From positions 1 to 8,795 of the forward strand of contig JAGLTT010000024.1 of NCBI GenBank assembly GCA_023135135.1: a DNA stretch of 8,795 bases. The letters run 5' to 3'. The DNA is from Dehalococcoidales bacterium (GTDB lineage: Bacteria > Chloroflexota > Dehalococcoidia > Dehalococcoidales > RBG-16-60-22). A program made the translations under genes and the position numbers. Position 1 is the first letter of the stretch, and every line of letters starts with the position of its first letter. Of the stretch, positions 1 to 6,282 are shown piece after piece. The notes beneath the pieces are model-generated. The model made no database searches and was not told the DNA's origin. It worked only from the letters and a program-made list of their open reading frames with translations.

Positions 1-2
1 TT

Positions 3-530
3 GACAGGATAGCCGCTCCGGCCATTCAGGAGACCATCAAGCAGGTGACCGCCAAGTTCAACGCCGAAGACCTTATCCTGAAACGTGAAGAGGTCAAGGC
101 GGCCATTACCCAGAACCTTTCGATACGACTGCTGGAGCGCGGTATTGTCACCGAGGCGGTATCCATAACCGAGTTCCAGTTCAGTACCACGTTCATCGCC
201 GCCATCGAAGCCAAGGTTGCCGCCGAGCAGGCGGTGTTCGAAGCGAGGAATAAACTGGAACGCGTTAAGGTAGAAGCCGAACAAGCGGAAGCCCAGGCAA
301 AGGGAGAAGCCAACGCGCGAATCGCCAAGGCGGAAGGTGAGGCCGAGTACATCCGTGTGGTCACCGATGCTCAGGTTGCCGCTAATGAGGCTATCGACCG
401 AACGCTAACTCCTCAGGTATTGCAGTATATCTTACTCGACAGGCTGGGAGAGGATATCAAGGTCATTGTCATACCGTCCGGACAGGGGCTGGACCTCGTG
501 CTCCCGGAAATAGATACGGCTGTTGAATAG
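3..530 (+). CDS. Prohibitin-like SPFH/band 7 membrane protein, 3' part only
   Basis: The reading frame is open from the left edge (first full codon at position 3) to TAG at 528-530. The 175 visible residues are therefore the C-terminal part of a longer protein, and a GTG at 45 is internal, not the start. The visible part matches the second half of prohibitin/HflC-type SPFH proteins. A helical segment containing LKREEVKAAI is followed by the end of the SPFH fold (VTEAVSITEFQFS), the family-typical Phe-Ser then Ala-Ile-Glu-Ala-Lys entry into a long Ala/Glu/Lys-rich coiled coil (about visible residues 65-120, including the AKAEGEAEY repeat), and a short C-terminal strand ending in VIPSGQGLDLVLP. 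Family members form ring-like oligomers at the membrane and often scaffold or regulate membrane proteases. The N-terminal membrane anchor lies outside the window. It points the same way as the glm cluster but is separated from it by a promoter, so co-transcription is uncertain. Confidence 0.9.
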   Translation, partial: DRIAAPAIQETIKQVTAKFNAEDLILKREEVKAAITQNLSIRLLERGIVTEAVSITEFQFSTTFIAAIEAKVAAEQAVFEARNKLERVKVEAEQAEAQAKGEANARIAKAEGEAEYIRVVTDAQVAANEAIDRTLTPQVLQYILLDRLGEDIKVIVIPSGQGLDLVLPEIDTAVE

Positions 531-628
531 CCCTGAGAAAAGGGCGATAAATTAAGTTATCTCAACTGGCATCACAGCGCGTTCTAACATGTGCGGTTGG
601 ATGCCAGGGGGTTTCCTCAACCTCAGGG
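531..628. repeat. Nested inverted repeats in the spacer after the SPFH gene
   Basis: CCCTGAG at 531-537 is the exact reverse complement of CTCAGGG at 622-628. Inside it, CTGGCATC at 566-573 pairs perfectly with GATGCCAG at 600-607, leaving a 26-base loop. The outer arm begins on the first base after the SPFH stop codon, so this could be a transcript 3' end structure or a degraded intergenic repeat. There is no U-run after either stem, so a standard intrinsic terminator is not supported. Perfect 7- and 8-base arms at these distances could also occur partly by chance. Confidence 0.35.
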
Positions 629-637
629 TTCTCTTGG

Positions 638-665
638 TTGACATTTGTCACGATAGTAGTAGAAT
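638..665 (+). promoter_or_regulatory. Near-consensus sigma-70 promoter for the glm cluster
   Basis: A perfect -35 box TTGACA (638-643) and a -10 box TAGAAT (660-665, one mismatch from TATAAT) are separated by 16 bases. Transcription would be expected to start near 671-674, directly at or just before the ATG at 675. That leaves essentially no 5' untranslated region. Consistent with this, there is no Shine-Dalgarno-like sequence in front of that ATG. This is the only strong promoter-like sequence I see before the cluster. Confidence 0.7.
639..650. promoter_or_regulatory. Short dyad overlapping the -35 box, possible operator
   Basis: TGACA-TT-TGTCA forms a perfect 5-base inverted repeat with a 2-base centre and covers five of the six bases of the -35 box. 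A dimeric regulator bound here would block RNA polymerase. No regulator gene is in the window and the dyad is short, so this is a candidate only. Confidence 0.3.
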
Positions 666-674
666 TAATGTAAT

Positions 675-1976
675 ATGAAGCTTTTTGGCTCCTCCGGCAT
701 ACGGGCCGTTTTCGATAGAGACCTGCTTGCTCTGGCGTTCCGCGTGGGGCTGGCGGTGGGCAGGAACCACGGCAACGTGGTCGTGGGTACGGACACCCGG
801 ACGTCCGGCGATGCCATGAAACACGCCGTTATCTCCGGCCTGCTGGCGGGGGGTGCCCGTTGCAGTGATGCCGGTATAACGCCCACGCCGACTCTGGCCT
901 TTATCACCCGCGAGTTCGATGCCGGTGTGATGATTACCGCCTCGCATAATCCCCCGGAATACAACGGTATAAAACTCCTGAACCCGGACGGCTCTTCCTT
1001 CGATTCCCTCCAGCAGGTGCAGATTGAGGAAGCGGTCTCGGACGAATCGTTCGAGGTTGCCCGCTGGGAGGAGATTAAACACAGTGATATCTACAGCGGA
1101 GCCATCGAGCATCATATCGACAGTATCTTACCCGGATTTCCGGCCGGATTGAACCTCAAGGTGGTGGTTGACGCCGGCTGCGGCGCCGCCTCCGAAGTCA
1201 CACCGCGCCTGCTCGAAAGGCTCGGCTGCGAGGTGGTGACTCTGAACTGCTATAACAGCGGCTTTTTCCCCCGCGACATTGAGCCCATTGAAGCTAATTT
1301 ACAGGAGTTATGTCGCGCGGTCACAGAATCCAATGCCCGTGTCGGTATTGCCCATGACGGTGACGCCGACCGCATGATGGCGGTCGATGACCGGGGCAGG
1401 TTTGTCTCCGGTGACAGGCTGCTGGCAGTCCTGGCGCAGGCGGTAGGTGCCAAAGATTTAGTGACGACGCTGGATGCTTCCATGGCTATCGAAGAGATGG
1501 GTTTCAATGTCAGGCGGACGAAGATAGGGGATACCTGGGTGTCCGAGGAGCTGAAGAACGGCGGCGATTTCGGCGGGGAGACATCGGGGTGCTGGATTTT
1601 CCCCGTTATCTCGCTATGTCCCGACGGCATTTATGCTGCGGCACAGGTCGCCGCCCTGGCCGGCCAGCAGAAACTCTCGGAACTGGTCGATGCCGTGCCC
1701 GTTTACCCTCTGCTTCGCGGGAGTGTTGCCAGCGACGGCGTGGCTATGCCCCGACTGGAGTCGAACCTGATGGCTATGAAACCGCTGTCGGTCAGTAATA
1801 CCGACGGATTTAAAATGAACTTTAAGGATGGCTGGTTGCTCGTCCGCGCCTCGGGTACCGAGCCTAAAATCAGGCTGACGGCTGAGGCGAAAACCGGGGA
1901 GAGGGCGCAGCAGTTATATGATAACGGCCTCGCGGCGGTCATGGATTCTGTGGATACCGGGGGGAGAGCGAATTGA
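675..1976 (+). CDS. glmM: Phosphoglucosamine mutase-like phosphohexomutase (archaeal type)
   Basis: This 433-residue protein of the alpha-D-phosphohexomutase family probably converts glucosamine-6-phosphate to glucosamine-1-phosphate in the cytoplasm. All four hallmark loops are visible: the phosphoserine loop TASHNP (88-93, catalytic Ser90), the Mg-binding loop DGDADR (228-233), the sugar-specificity loop GGETSG (300-305) and the phosphate-binding loop RASGTEPKIR (391-400). The protein begins MKLFGSSGIR, the expected family N-terminus, which fixes the ATG at 675 even though it has no ribosome binding site. The GGETSGCW specificity loop differs from the GGEQSGH I recall for classical bacterial GlmM and looks closer to archaeal GlmM/phosphomannomutase proteins, so phosphomannomutase or phosphoglucomutase activity cannot be excluded. 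The neighbours (two GlmU-like genes and glmS) favour the glucosamine role. Its stop codon overlaps the next gene's start. Length is slightly below the usual 445-455. Confidence 0.88.
   Translation: MKLFGSSGIRAVFDRDLLALAFRVGLAVGRNHGNVVVGTDTRTSGDAMKHAVISGLLAGGARCSDAGITPTPTLAFITREFDAGVMITASHNPPEYNGIKLLNPDGSSFDSLQQVQIEEAVSDESFEVARWEEIKHSDIYSGAIEHHIDSILPGFPAGLNLKVVVDAGCGAASEVTPRLLERLGCEVVTLNCYNSGFFPRDIEPIEANLQELCRAVTESNARVGIAHDGDADRMMAVDDRGRFVSGDRLLAVLAQAVGAKDLVTTLDASMAIEEMGFNVRRTKIGDTWVSEELKNGGDFGGETSGCWIFPVISLCPDGIYAAAQVAALAGQQKLSELVDAVPVYPLLRGSVASDGVAMPRLESNLMAMKPLSVSNTDGFKMNFKDGWLLVRASGTEPKIRLTAEAKTGERAQQLYDNGLAAVMDSVDTGGRAN
1962..1975 (+). promoter_or_regulatory. Ribosome binding site and TTG start with 4-base overlap
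   Basis: The purine tract GGGAGAG (1962-1968, within a longer G-run beginning at 1959) lies four bases before a TTG at 1973-1975, which overlaps the preceding TGA stop as TTGA. This TTG gives the canonical nucleotidyltransferase N-terminus MKAVILAAGEG. The start is therefore well supported despite the rare codon, and the overlap suggests translational coupling. Confidence 0.8.
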
Positions 1977-3175
1977 AAGCGGTTATTTTAGCGGCCGGCG
2001 AGGGTAACAGGATGCGTCCTCTTACCAGCAACAGGCCCAAGGTGATGCTGCCTGTCGCCAATAAACCCATTCTGGAGCACCTGCTCATCGAGGCTAAAGA
2101 GGCCGGCATCAAGGAGTTTATCTTCATTGTCGGCTACTGCGATGAACAGGTGCGGAGTTACTTTGGTAAGGGAGAGAAGTGGGGGGTAACTATCGCCTAT
2201 TCCGAGCAGAGGAAGCAGCTGGGTACGGCGGATGCCATCAGAATGGTGGCCGGTATAGTGGACGGCAGCTTCCTGGTAATCAACGGCGATGTCGTGGTCA
2301 GCCGGAAAGATATCGGGCGGCTGCTCAAAAATGGCCGCAACACGATGAGTGTCATCGAGGTAGAAGACCCCCGCGGATTGGGGATGGTTGAGCTATCTGA
2401 GGACAAAGTTACTAACATTTATGAAAAAACACAGAAGCCGCCGACCCTCATGGCTAATGCCGGGCTGTACCTGTTTACTCCGGAGATATTCGAGGCTATA
2501 TCACAGACGGAGAAATCGCCGCGGGGCGAGTACGAGATAACCGACTCGCTGCAGTTGCTGATGGATACGAAAGAGGGCCTTCATTTCCAGGAGATAACAT
2601 CATGGCTGGACATCAGTTACCCCTGGGATTTACTGCCCGCCAACGAGTCCATGCTGGCCGGGCTGGAAGCGCAGAACCTGGGCCAGGTGGAGGACAACGT
2701 GGTATTAAAGGGTGCTGTCTCTATCGGCAAGAACACGGTGGTCAGGTCGGGCGCCTATATCATTGGGCCGGTGGTCATCGGGGAGGACTGCGAGGTCGGG
2801 CCTAACTGCTATATCCGCCCCTCGACCGCTATCGGCGATGGCTGTCATATCGGCGCTGCCGTTGAAGTTAAGAACTCCATCATCATGAAAGACACCAAGA
2901 TTCCGCACCATAATTATATAGGTGATAGCGTTATCGGCGAAGGGTGCAACCTCGGCGCCGGTACCAAGATTGCTAACCTGAGGCTGGACAAGGCGAATAT
3001 CCAGGTAGCCGGCATCGATACTAAAAGGCGCAAGCTGGGGGCAATCATCGGCGACCGTGTTGAGACCGGGATAAATGCCTCGATTAATGTTGGCAGTATG
3101 ATTGGCAATAATACCTTTATCGGGCCGGGGGTGGTGGTCAGCGGGGTAATCCTGCCGGATTCTAAGATACTTTGA
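1973..3175 (+). CDS. glmU: Bifunctional GlmU-like: GlcN-1-P acetyltransferase / sugar-1-P nucleotidyltransferase
   Basis: This 400-residue protein has an N-terminal nucleotidyltransferase domain (about 1-225) and a C-terminal left-handed beta-helix of hexapeptide repeats (about 240-398). The first carries the nucleotide-binding loop LAAGEGNRMRPLT (6-18), RPK at 21-23, the metal-site NGD (104-106), the EITD segment near 188-191 and WLD (211-213). In the helix, PHHNYIGD (311-318) followed by GAG and a later N (335) matches the GlmU acetyltransferase active site, with His312 aligning by eye with the catalytic His of E. coli GlmU. It probably makes GlcNAc-1-P from glucosamine-1-P plus acetyl-CoA and then UDP-GlcNAc from UTP. 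The architecture matches the archaeal type (such as Sulfolobus ST0452) rather than the 456-residue bacterial GlmU; the order of domains is the same but the sequence style differs. It is translationally coupled to the mutase gene and followed by a paralogue after 10 bases. The nucleotide and sugar range may be broad, as in archaeal homologues. Confidence 0.85.
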   Translation: MKAVILAAGEGNRMRPLTSNRPKVMLPVANKPILEHLLIEAKEAGIKEFIFIVGYCDEQVRSYFGKGEKWGVTIAYSEQRKQLGTADAIRMVAGIVDGSFLVINGDVVVSRKDIGRLLKNGRNTMSVIEVEDPRGLGMVELSEDKVTNIYEKTQKPPTLMANAGLYLFTPEIFEAISQTEKSPRGEYEITDSLQLLMDTKEGLHFQEITSWLDISYPWDLLPANESMLAGLEAQNLGQVEDNVVLKGAVSIGKNTVVRSGAYIIGPVVIGEDCEVGPNCYIRPSTAIGDGCHIGAAVEVKNSIIMKDTKIPHHNYIGDSVIGEGCNLGAGTKIANLRLDKANIQVAGIDTKRRKLGAIIGDRVETGINASINVGSMIGNNTFIGPGVVVSGVILPDSKIL

Positions 3176-3182
3176 GAGGTGG
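3174..3182 (+). promoter_or_regulatory. Ribosome binding site of the second nucleotidyltransferase
   Basis: The purine-rich GAGAGGTGG overlaps the preceding stop codon and ends three bases before the ATG at 3186; its AGGTGG core is a good Shine-Dalgarno match. The resulting protein starts MKQAIVLAAGEG, the expected N-terminus, so the start is secure. The tight spacing indicates one transcript with the upstream gene. Confidence 0.75.
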
Positions 3183-3185
3183 TCT

Positions 3186-4361
3186 ATGAAACAGGCAATA
3201 GTGTTAGCCGCAGGTGAGGGACAGAGACTCAGGCCGTTTACCGTTACCAGGCCGAAAGCGATGCTTTCCATCGCGGACAAGCCGATATTACAGTTCGTCG
3301 TCGAGTCCCTGGCCCAGAACGGTATCCGCAATATTATCTTCGTGGTCGGCTACAGGAAAGAGCAGGTTTACGACTATATGGGCTCCGGCGAGCACTTCGG
3401 CGTTGATATCACCTACGTGACTCAGGAGACGCAGTTGGGCACGGCGCATGCCCTGTCGCAGGTAAAGGATTTGGCCGAAGACGAGTTCCTGGTACTGCCC
3501 GGAGACAACCTGATCGAAGCCCATACTATCGCCGATTTTATGCAGATAAAGCCGGAAGCGGTGCTGGTCAAGAGGGTGAGCGACCCGGTAAGGTACGGAG
3601 TGGTCAATATCGACGGTGGTGAGGTAAAGGACATCGTAGAGAAACCGGAAGAGCCGGTAAGCAACGTGGTTAATACCGGTATTTACGCCTTTACCAGAGA
3701 TATTTTTAAGTTTACCGAATCGGTACTGGATATCCCGGACACCCTGAACAACATGATAGCTGAAGGCTATACCATCCAGGCCATGGAAACCGAGGGCACC
3801 TGGCTTGACGTGGTTTACCCGTGGGATATCATCAGCCTCAATGATGCCGTCCTCCGGAATATCGATGTAAGTCTGGGCGGTACCATTGAGTCCGGTGCTT
3901 CCATTAAGGGGAAGGTCATGGTAGGAGAAGGTACCGTGGTGCGGTCCGGCTCCTGTATCTACGGTCCGGCGGTTATCGGGTCGGGATGTGATATCGGACC
4001 GAATGTCTGTATCATGCCGGCTACCAGTATCGGCGATAACGTCGTTATTTCCCCGTTTACCGAGATTAAAAACAGCGTTATCGGTAATGACGTCACCATT
4101 GGCGCTGGGAGTATCATAAGTGACTCCGTTATTGATAAAGGTTGTGTGCTCAAGGGGCGTTTTACCGCCGTCGGCGGACAGAGCGAGGTTAGAATCAATG
4201 GTGAGAGCCCGTCGATAAATGTGGGCGCTATTATGGGCGAGGATTGTAATGTAGAAAGCAACGTCACGGCTCAACCGGGGGTTATCGTCGGTAACTACTG
4301 CCAGATACAGATGTCTAAGATAATAAGCGGTCGCCTGCCCGACAAAAGCCTGGTGTATTAG
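3186..4361 (+). CDS. GlmU-like paralogue: sugar-1-phosphate nucleotidyltransferase with beta-helix tail, acetyltransferase site lost
   Basis: This 391-residue protein is a diverged paralogue of the gene before it. The nucleotidyltransferase domain (about 1-220) is intact: LAAGEGQRLRPFT (7-19), RPKAML (22-27), GTAHAL (85-90), PGD (105-107), EKP (152-154) and WLD (206-208). It would transfer a nucleotide to a sugar-1-phosphate, releasing pyrophosphate. The C-terminal hexapeptide-repeat helix (about 230-375) continues in register, but the His-X-X-Tyr-Ile-Gly-Asp block present in the neighbour is absent. The corresponding stretch reads KNSVIGNDVTIGAGS, then a poorly matching segment, so acetyltransferase activity is unlikely. 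The RGEYEITD segment of the neighbour is also missing. Substrate is unknown: GlcNAc-1-P with UTP, or glucose-1-P with UTP or dTTP, are the plausible options. The helix may serve for oligomerisation or pairing with the neighbour. Automated annotation may call it glucose-1-phosphate thymidylyltransferase; I would not go that far. Confidence 0.82.
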   Translation: MKQAIVLAAGEGQRLRPFTVTRPKAMLSIADKPILQFVVESLAQNGIRNIIFVVGYRKEQVYDYMGSGEHFGVDITYVTQETQLGTAHALSQVKDLAEDEFLVLPGDNLIEAHTIADFMQIKPEAVLVKRVSDPVRYGVVNIDGGEVKDIVEKPEEPVSNVVNTGIYAFTRDIFKFTESVLDIPDTLNNMIAEGYTIQAMETEGTWLDVVYPWDIISLNDAVLRNIDVSLGGTIESGASIKGKVMVGEGTVVRSGSCIYGPAVIGSGCDIGPNVCIMPATSIGDNVVISPFTEIKNSVIGNDVTIGAGSIISDSVIDKGCVLKGRFTAVGGQSEVRINGESPSINVGAIMGEDCNVESNVTAQPGVIVGNYCQIQMSKIISGRLPDKSLVY

Positions 4362-4390
4362 GTAAATCCGGACTCTTTTTACAGGTTTGG

Positions 4391-4463
4391 TGTCATTCCA
4401 GCGAAAGCTGGAATCCAGGGGGGAGTGGTGGTATGGATTCTCGGGTCGAGCCCGAGAATGACA
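4391..4463. repeat. Double-hairpin REP-like intergenic repeat with terminal inverted repeats
   Basis: A 73-base element lies in the 133-base spacer before glmS. Its ends are perfect 8-base inverted repeats, TGTCATTC (4391-4398) and GAATGACA (4456-4463). Inside are two perfect hairpins. ATTCCAGC/GCTGGAAT (4395-4402 with 4407-4414) closes on a GAAA loop, and ATTCTCGGG/CCCGAGAAT (4437-4445 with 4451-4459) closes on a 5-base loop. The GCGAAAGC core of the first is a known very stable DNA mini-hairpin. The style (CATTCC..GAAA..GGAATCCAGG) resembles short dispersed repeats common in many bacterial genomes. Neither hairpin is followed by a T-run, so it is not a classic terminator, but it may affect mRNA processing between the upstream genes and glmS. 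Confidence 0.75.
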
Positions 4464-4479
4464 TAATAAAATAATCTCT

Positions 4480-4489
4480 AGGAACTGAG
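4480..4489 (+). promoter_or_regulatory. Weak ribosome binding site of glmS
   Basis: AGGA at 4480-4483 lies 11 bases before the ATG at 4495, with a second partial match TGAG at 4486-4489 five bases before it. Neither is strong, but the MCGIVGYIG N-terminus fixes the start. I see no convincing promoter boxes in the AT-rich stretch from 4461 to 4494. Confidence 0.45.
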
Positions 4490-4494
4490 TAATT

Positions 4495-6279
4495 ATGTGT
4501 GGTATTGTCGGATATATCGGAGAGAAAAAGGCTCAGCCGATTCTCCTTAATTGCTTGAGCAAGTTGGAGTATCGAGGCTATGATTCCTGCGGTATTGCTC
4601 TATCGGCCAGCGGCATTGAGGTCCACAAGGACATCGTCAGGGTAAAGGCTCTGACCAGGGCGTTGCCGACGCTGGATGGCATGGCAGGCATCGGACATAC
4701 CCGCTGGGCTACCCATGGTGAGCCGTCTAAATTAAACGCCCACCCGCAATGCGACTGTAAAGGCCGAATTGCCGTGGTGCATAACGGGGTCATCAATAAC
4801 TTCCAGAAATTGAGGGACCAGTTGACCGAAGAAGGGCATAATCTGACTTCCCAGACCGATACGGAAGTAATACCCCACCTGATTGAGAAGTATTATAACG
4901 GCGATTTCGAGAAAGCCGTAGGACTGGCCCTGAGTGATATCGAGGGCTCCTATACCATGATTGCGCTTATGGCGGATGAACCCAGGCTGATAGCCGCCAG
5001 AAAGGATAGCCCGCTGATTATAGGCATTGGCGACCGCGAGAATTACATCGCCTCGGACGTGCCTGCCCTGCTGGACTATACCAGCCGGGTTATCTATTTG
5101 GAAGACGGTGATGTTGCTGTGGTTACCGCCGACACTGTAGAAGTTAAGCAGAATGGTGCCGGCATTATCCGGGAAGAACATAAGATATTATGGAGTGTGG
5201 AGGATGCCCAGAAGGGTGGCTACGAGCACTTCATGCTCAAGGAAATACATGAGCAACCCAAGGTAATACGGGATACCCTCGCCGAGTATATCTCGGCGGC
5301 GGAGCCGGCGGCCGACCTGACGGGGGACGATGGTAGCAGCATGGATGATATGCTGGTACTCGCCTGCGGCACTTCGTATCATGCCGGACTTATCGGCAAG
5401 TATATTATCGAAGGGCTGGTGAATGTACCGGTAAGAGTCGAGCTGGCCGATGAATTTAACTACAGCGGGCACGTATCGGCCAGGAATAAAGCGATTGTTA
5501 TTACCCAGTCCGGTGAGACTATTGATGCGCTCAAGTCAATAAGGAAGCTGAAGGAAGCAGGCTGCCAGGTCATTGCCATCACCAATGTCGTCGGTAGCAC
5601 GGCCAGTCGGATTGTAGACCGTACGATTTATACCCGGGCGGGTCCGGAGATAAGCGTGGCGGCTACCAAAACTTTTATAGCGCAGCTTATCGCCCTGTAC
5701 TGGCTGGCTTTGCCTTACTCACGGGTTGATATCGGGAGATTGGATGACCTTGTTCTGGAGATAAGGCAATTGCCAGTCAAAGTCCAGCAGGTACTGGACA
5801 ATGAGGCGGCTATTGCCGATTGCGCCCGTCAACTAGCCGGATTCGAAAATGTATTTTTCATCGGCAAGGGTATAAACTACCCTGTCGCCCTGGAAGGCGC
5901 CCTCAAACTGAAAGAAATTTCATATATTCACGCTGAGGGTTATGCGGCCGGCGAGTTAAAGCATGGCCCCTTCGCCTTGCTGGGGGATAAAACACCGGTT
6001 GTGGCTGTCGTGGCTCAGGACAATACCTGCGAGCCCATGGTGACCAGCATCAAGGAAATCAAAGCCAGAAAGTCGCCGGTACTGGCACTGGTAGGCGAGG
6101 AGAATGAGACCATGGAGGGACTGGCCGATTCGGTTATTACCTTACCCCAGATTGACCCCCTGTTTTCGCCCGTGGTGAATTCGGTGGCGCTGCAGCTACT
6201 TGCCTATTATGTCGCCAGGGAACGGGGTTGCCCCGTAGATTTCCCCAGGAATCTGGCTAAAAGCGTCACTGTGGAATAG
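4495..6279 (+). CDS. glmS: Glutamine--fructose-6-phosphate aminotransferase (isomerizing)
   Basis: This complete 594-residue GlmS (family usually about 600-610) uses glutamine to convert fructose-6-phosphate to glucosamine-6-phosphate in the cytoplasm, the committed step toward UDP-GlcNAc. The N-terminal class II glutaminase domain (1 to about 215) starts MCGIVGYIG, so removal of Met exposes the nucleophilic Cys. HTRWATHG (68-75), HNG (96-98) and TDTE (121-124) complete that site. Two SIS sugar-isomerase domains follow (about 285-410 and 440-590), with CGTS (291-294), TQSGET (337-342), SVAATKTF (387-394), KLKEISYIHAE (471-481), ELKHGP (487-492) and the C-terminal KSVTVE carrying the catalytic Lys589. 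No key residue is missing. The gene stands 133 bases after the GlmU-like paralogue, behind a double-hairpin repeat, so it may be on the same transcript or have its own start. No glmS ribozyme is visible upstream. Its 3' end converges on a minus-strand gene with a 3-base gap. Confidence 0.97.
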   Translation: MCGIVGYIGEKKAQPILLNCLSKLEYRGYDSCGIALSASGIEVHKDIVRVKALTRALPTLDGMAGIGHTRWATHGEPSKLNAHPQCDCKGRIAVVHNGVINNFQKLRDQLTEEGHNLTSQTDTEVIPHLIEKYYNGDFEKAVGLALSDIEGSYTMIALMADEPRLIAARKDSPLIIGIGDRENYIASDVPALLDYTSRVIYLEDGDVAVVTADTVEVKQNGAGIIREEHKILWSVEDAQKGGYEHFMLKEIHEQPKVIRDTLAEYISAAEPAADLTGDDGSSMDDMLVLACGTSYHAGLIGKYIIEGLVNVPVRVELADEFNYSGHVSARNKAIVITQSGETIDALKSIRKLKEAGCQVIAITNVVGSTASRIVDRTIYTRAGPEISVAATKTFIAQLIALYWLALPYSRVDIGRLDDLVLEIRQLPVKVQQVLDNEAAIADCARQLAGFENVFFIGKGINYPVALEGALKLKEISYIHAEGYAAGELKHGPFALLGDKTPVVAVVAQDNTCEPMVTSIKEIKARKSPVLALVGEENETMEGLADSVITLPQIDPLFSPVVNSVALQLLAYYVARERGCPVDFPRNLAKSVTVE

Positions 6280-6282
6280 ATA

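Noticed and set aside
1..6. TTGACA -35-like hexamer at the left edge
   Set aside because: It is inside the SPFH coding frame, and no matching -10 box is seen at the right distance.
668..673. ATG-TAA minimal open frame just before the mutase start
   Set aside because: A two-codon start-stop in an AT-rich -10/start region is easily due to chance, and it has no ribosome binding site.
2705..3331. A 208-codon open frame antisense to the beta-helix part of the first GlmU-like gene
   Set aside because: Same situation: it is antisense to conserved hexapeptide repeats, crosses a gene boundary, and has no recognisable domain or ribosome binding site.
3288..4274. A 328-codon open frame antisense to the second nucleotidyltransferase
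   Set aside because: It lies wholly opposite a gene with clear motifs and resembles no family I know. It reflects the repetitive GC-rich codon pattern of the sense gene.
4362..4494. Possible glmS ribozyme or riboswitch ahead of glmS
   Set aside because: The spacer is explained by the 73-base double-hairpin repeat and AT-rich sequence. I see no glmS ribozyme core, and the position and size do not fit.
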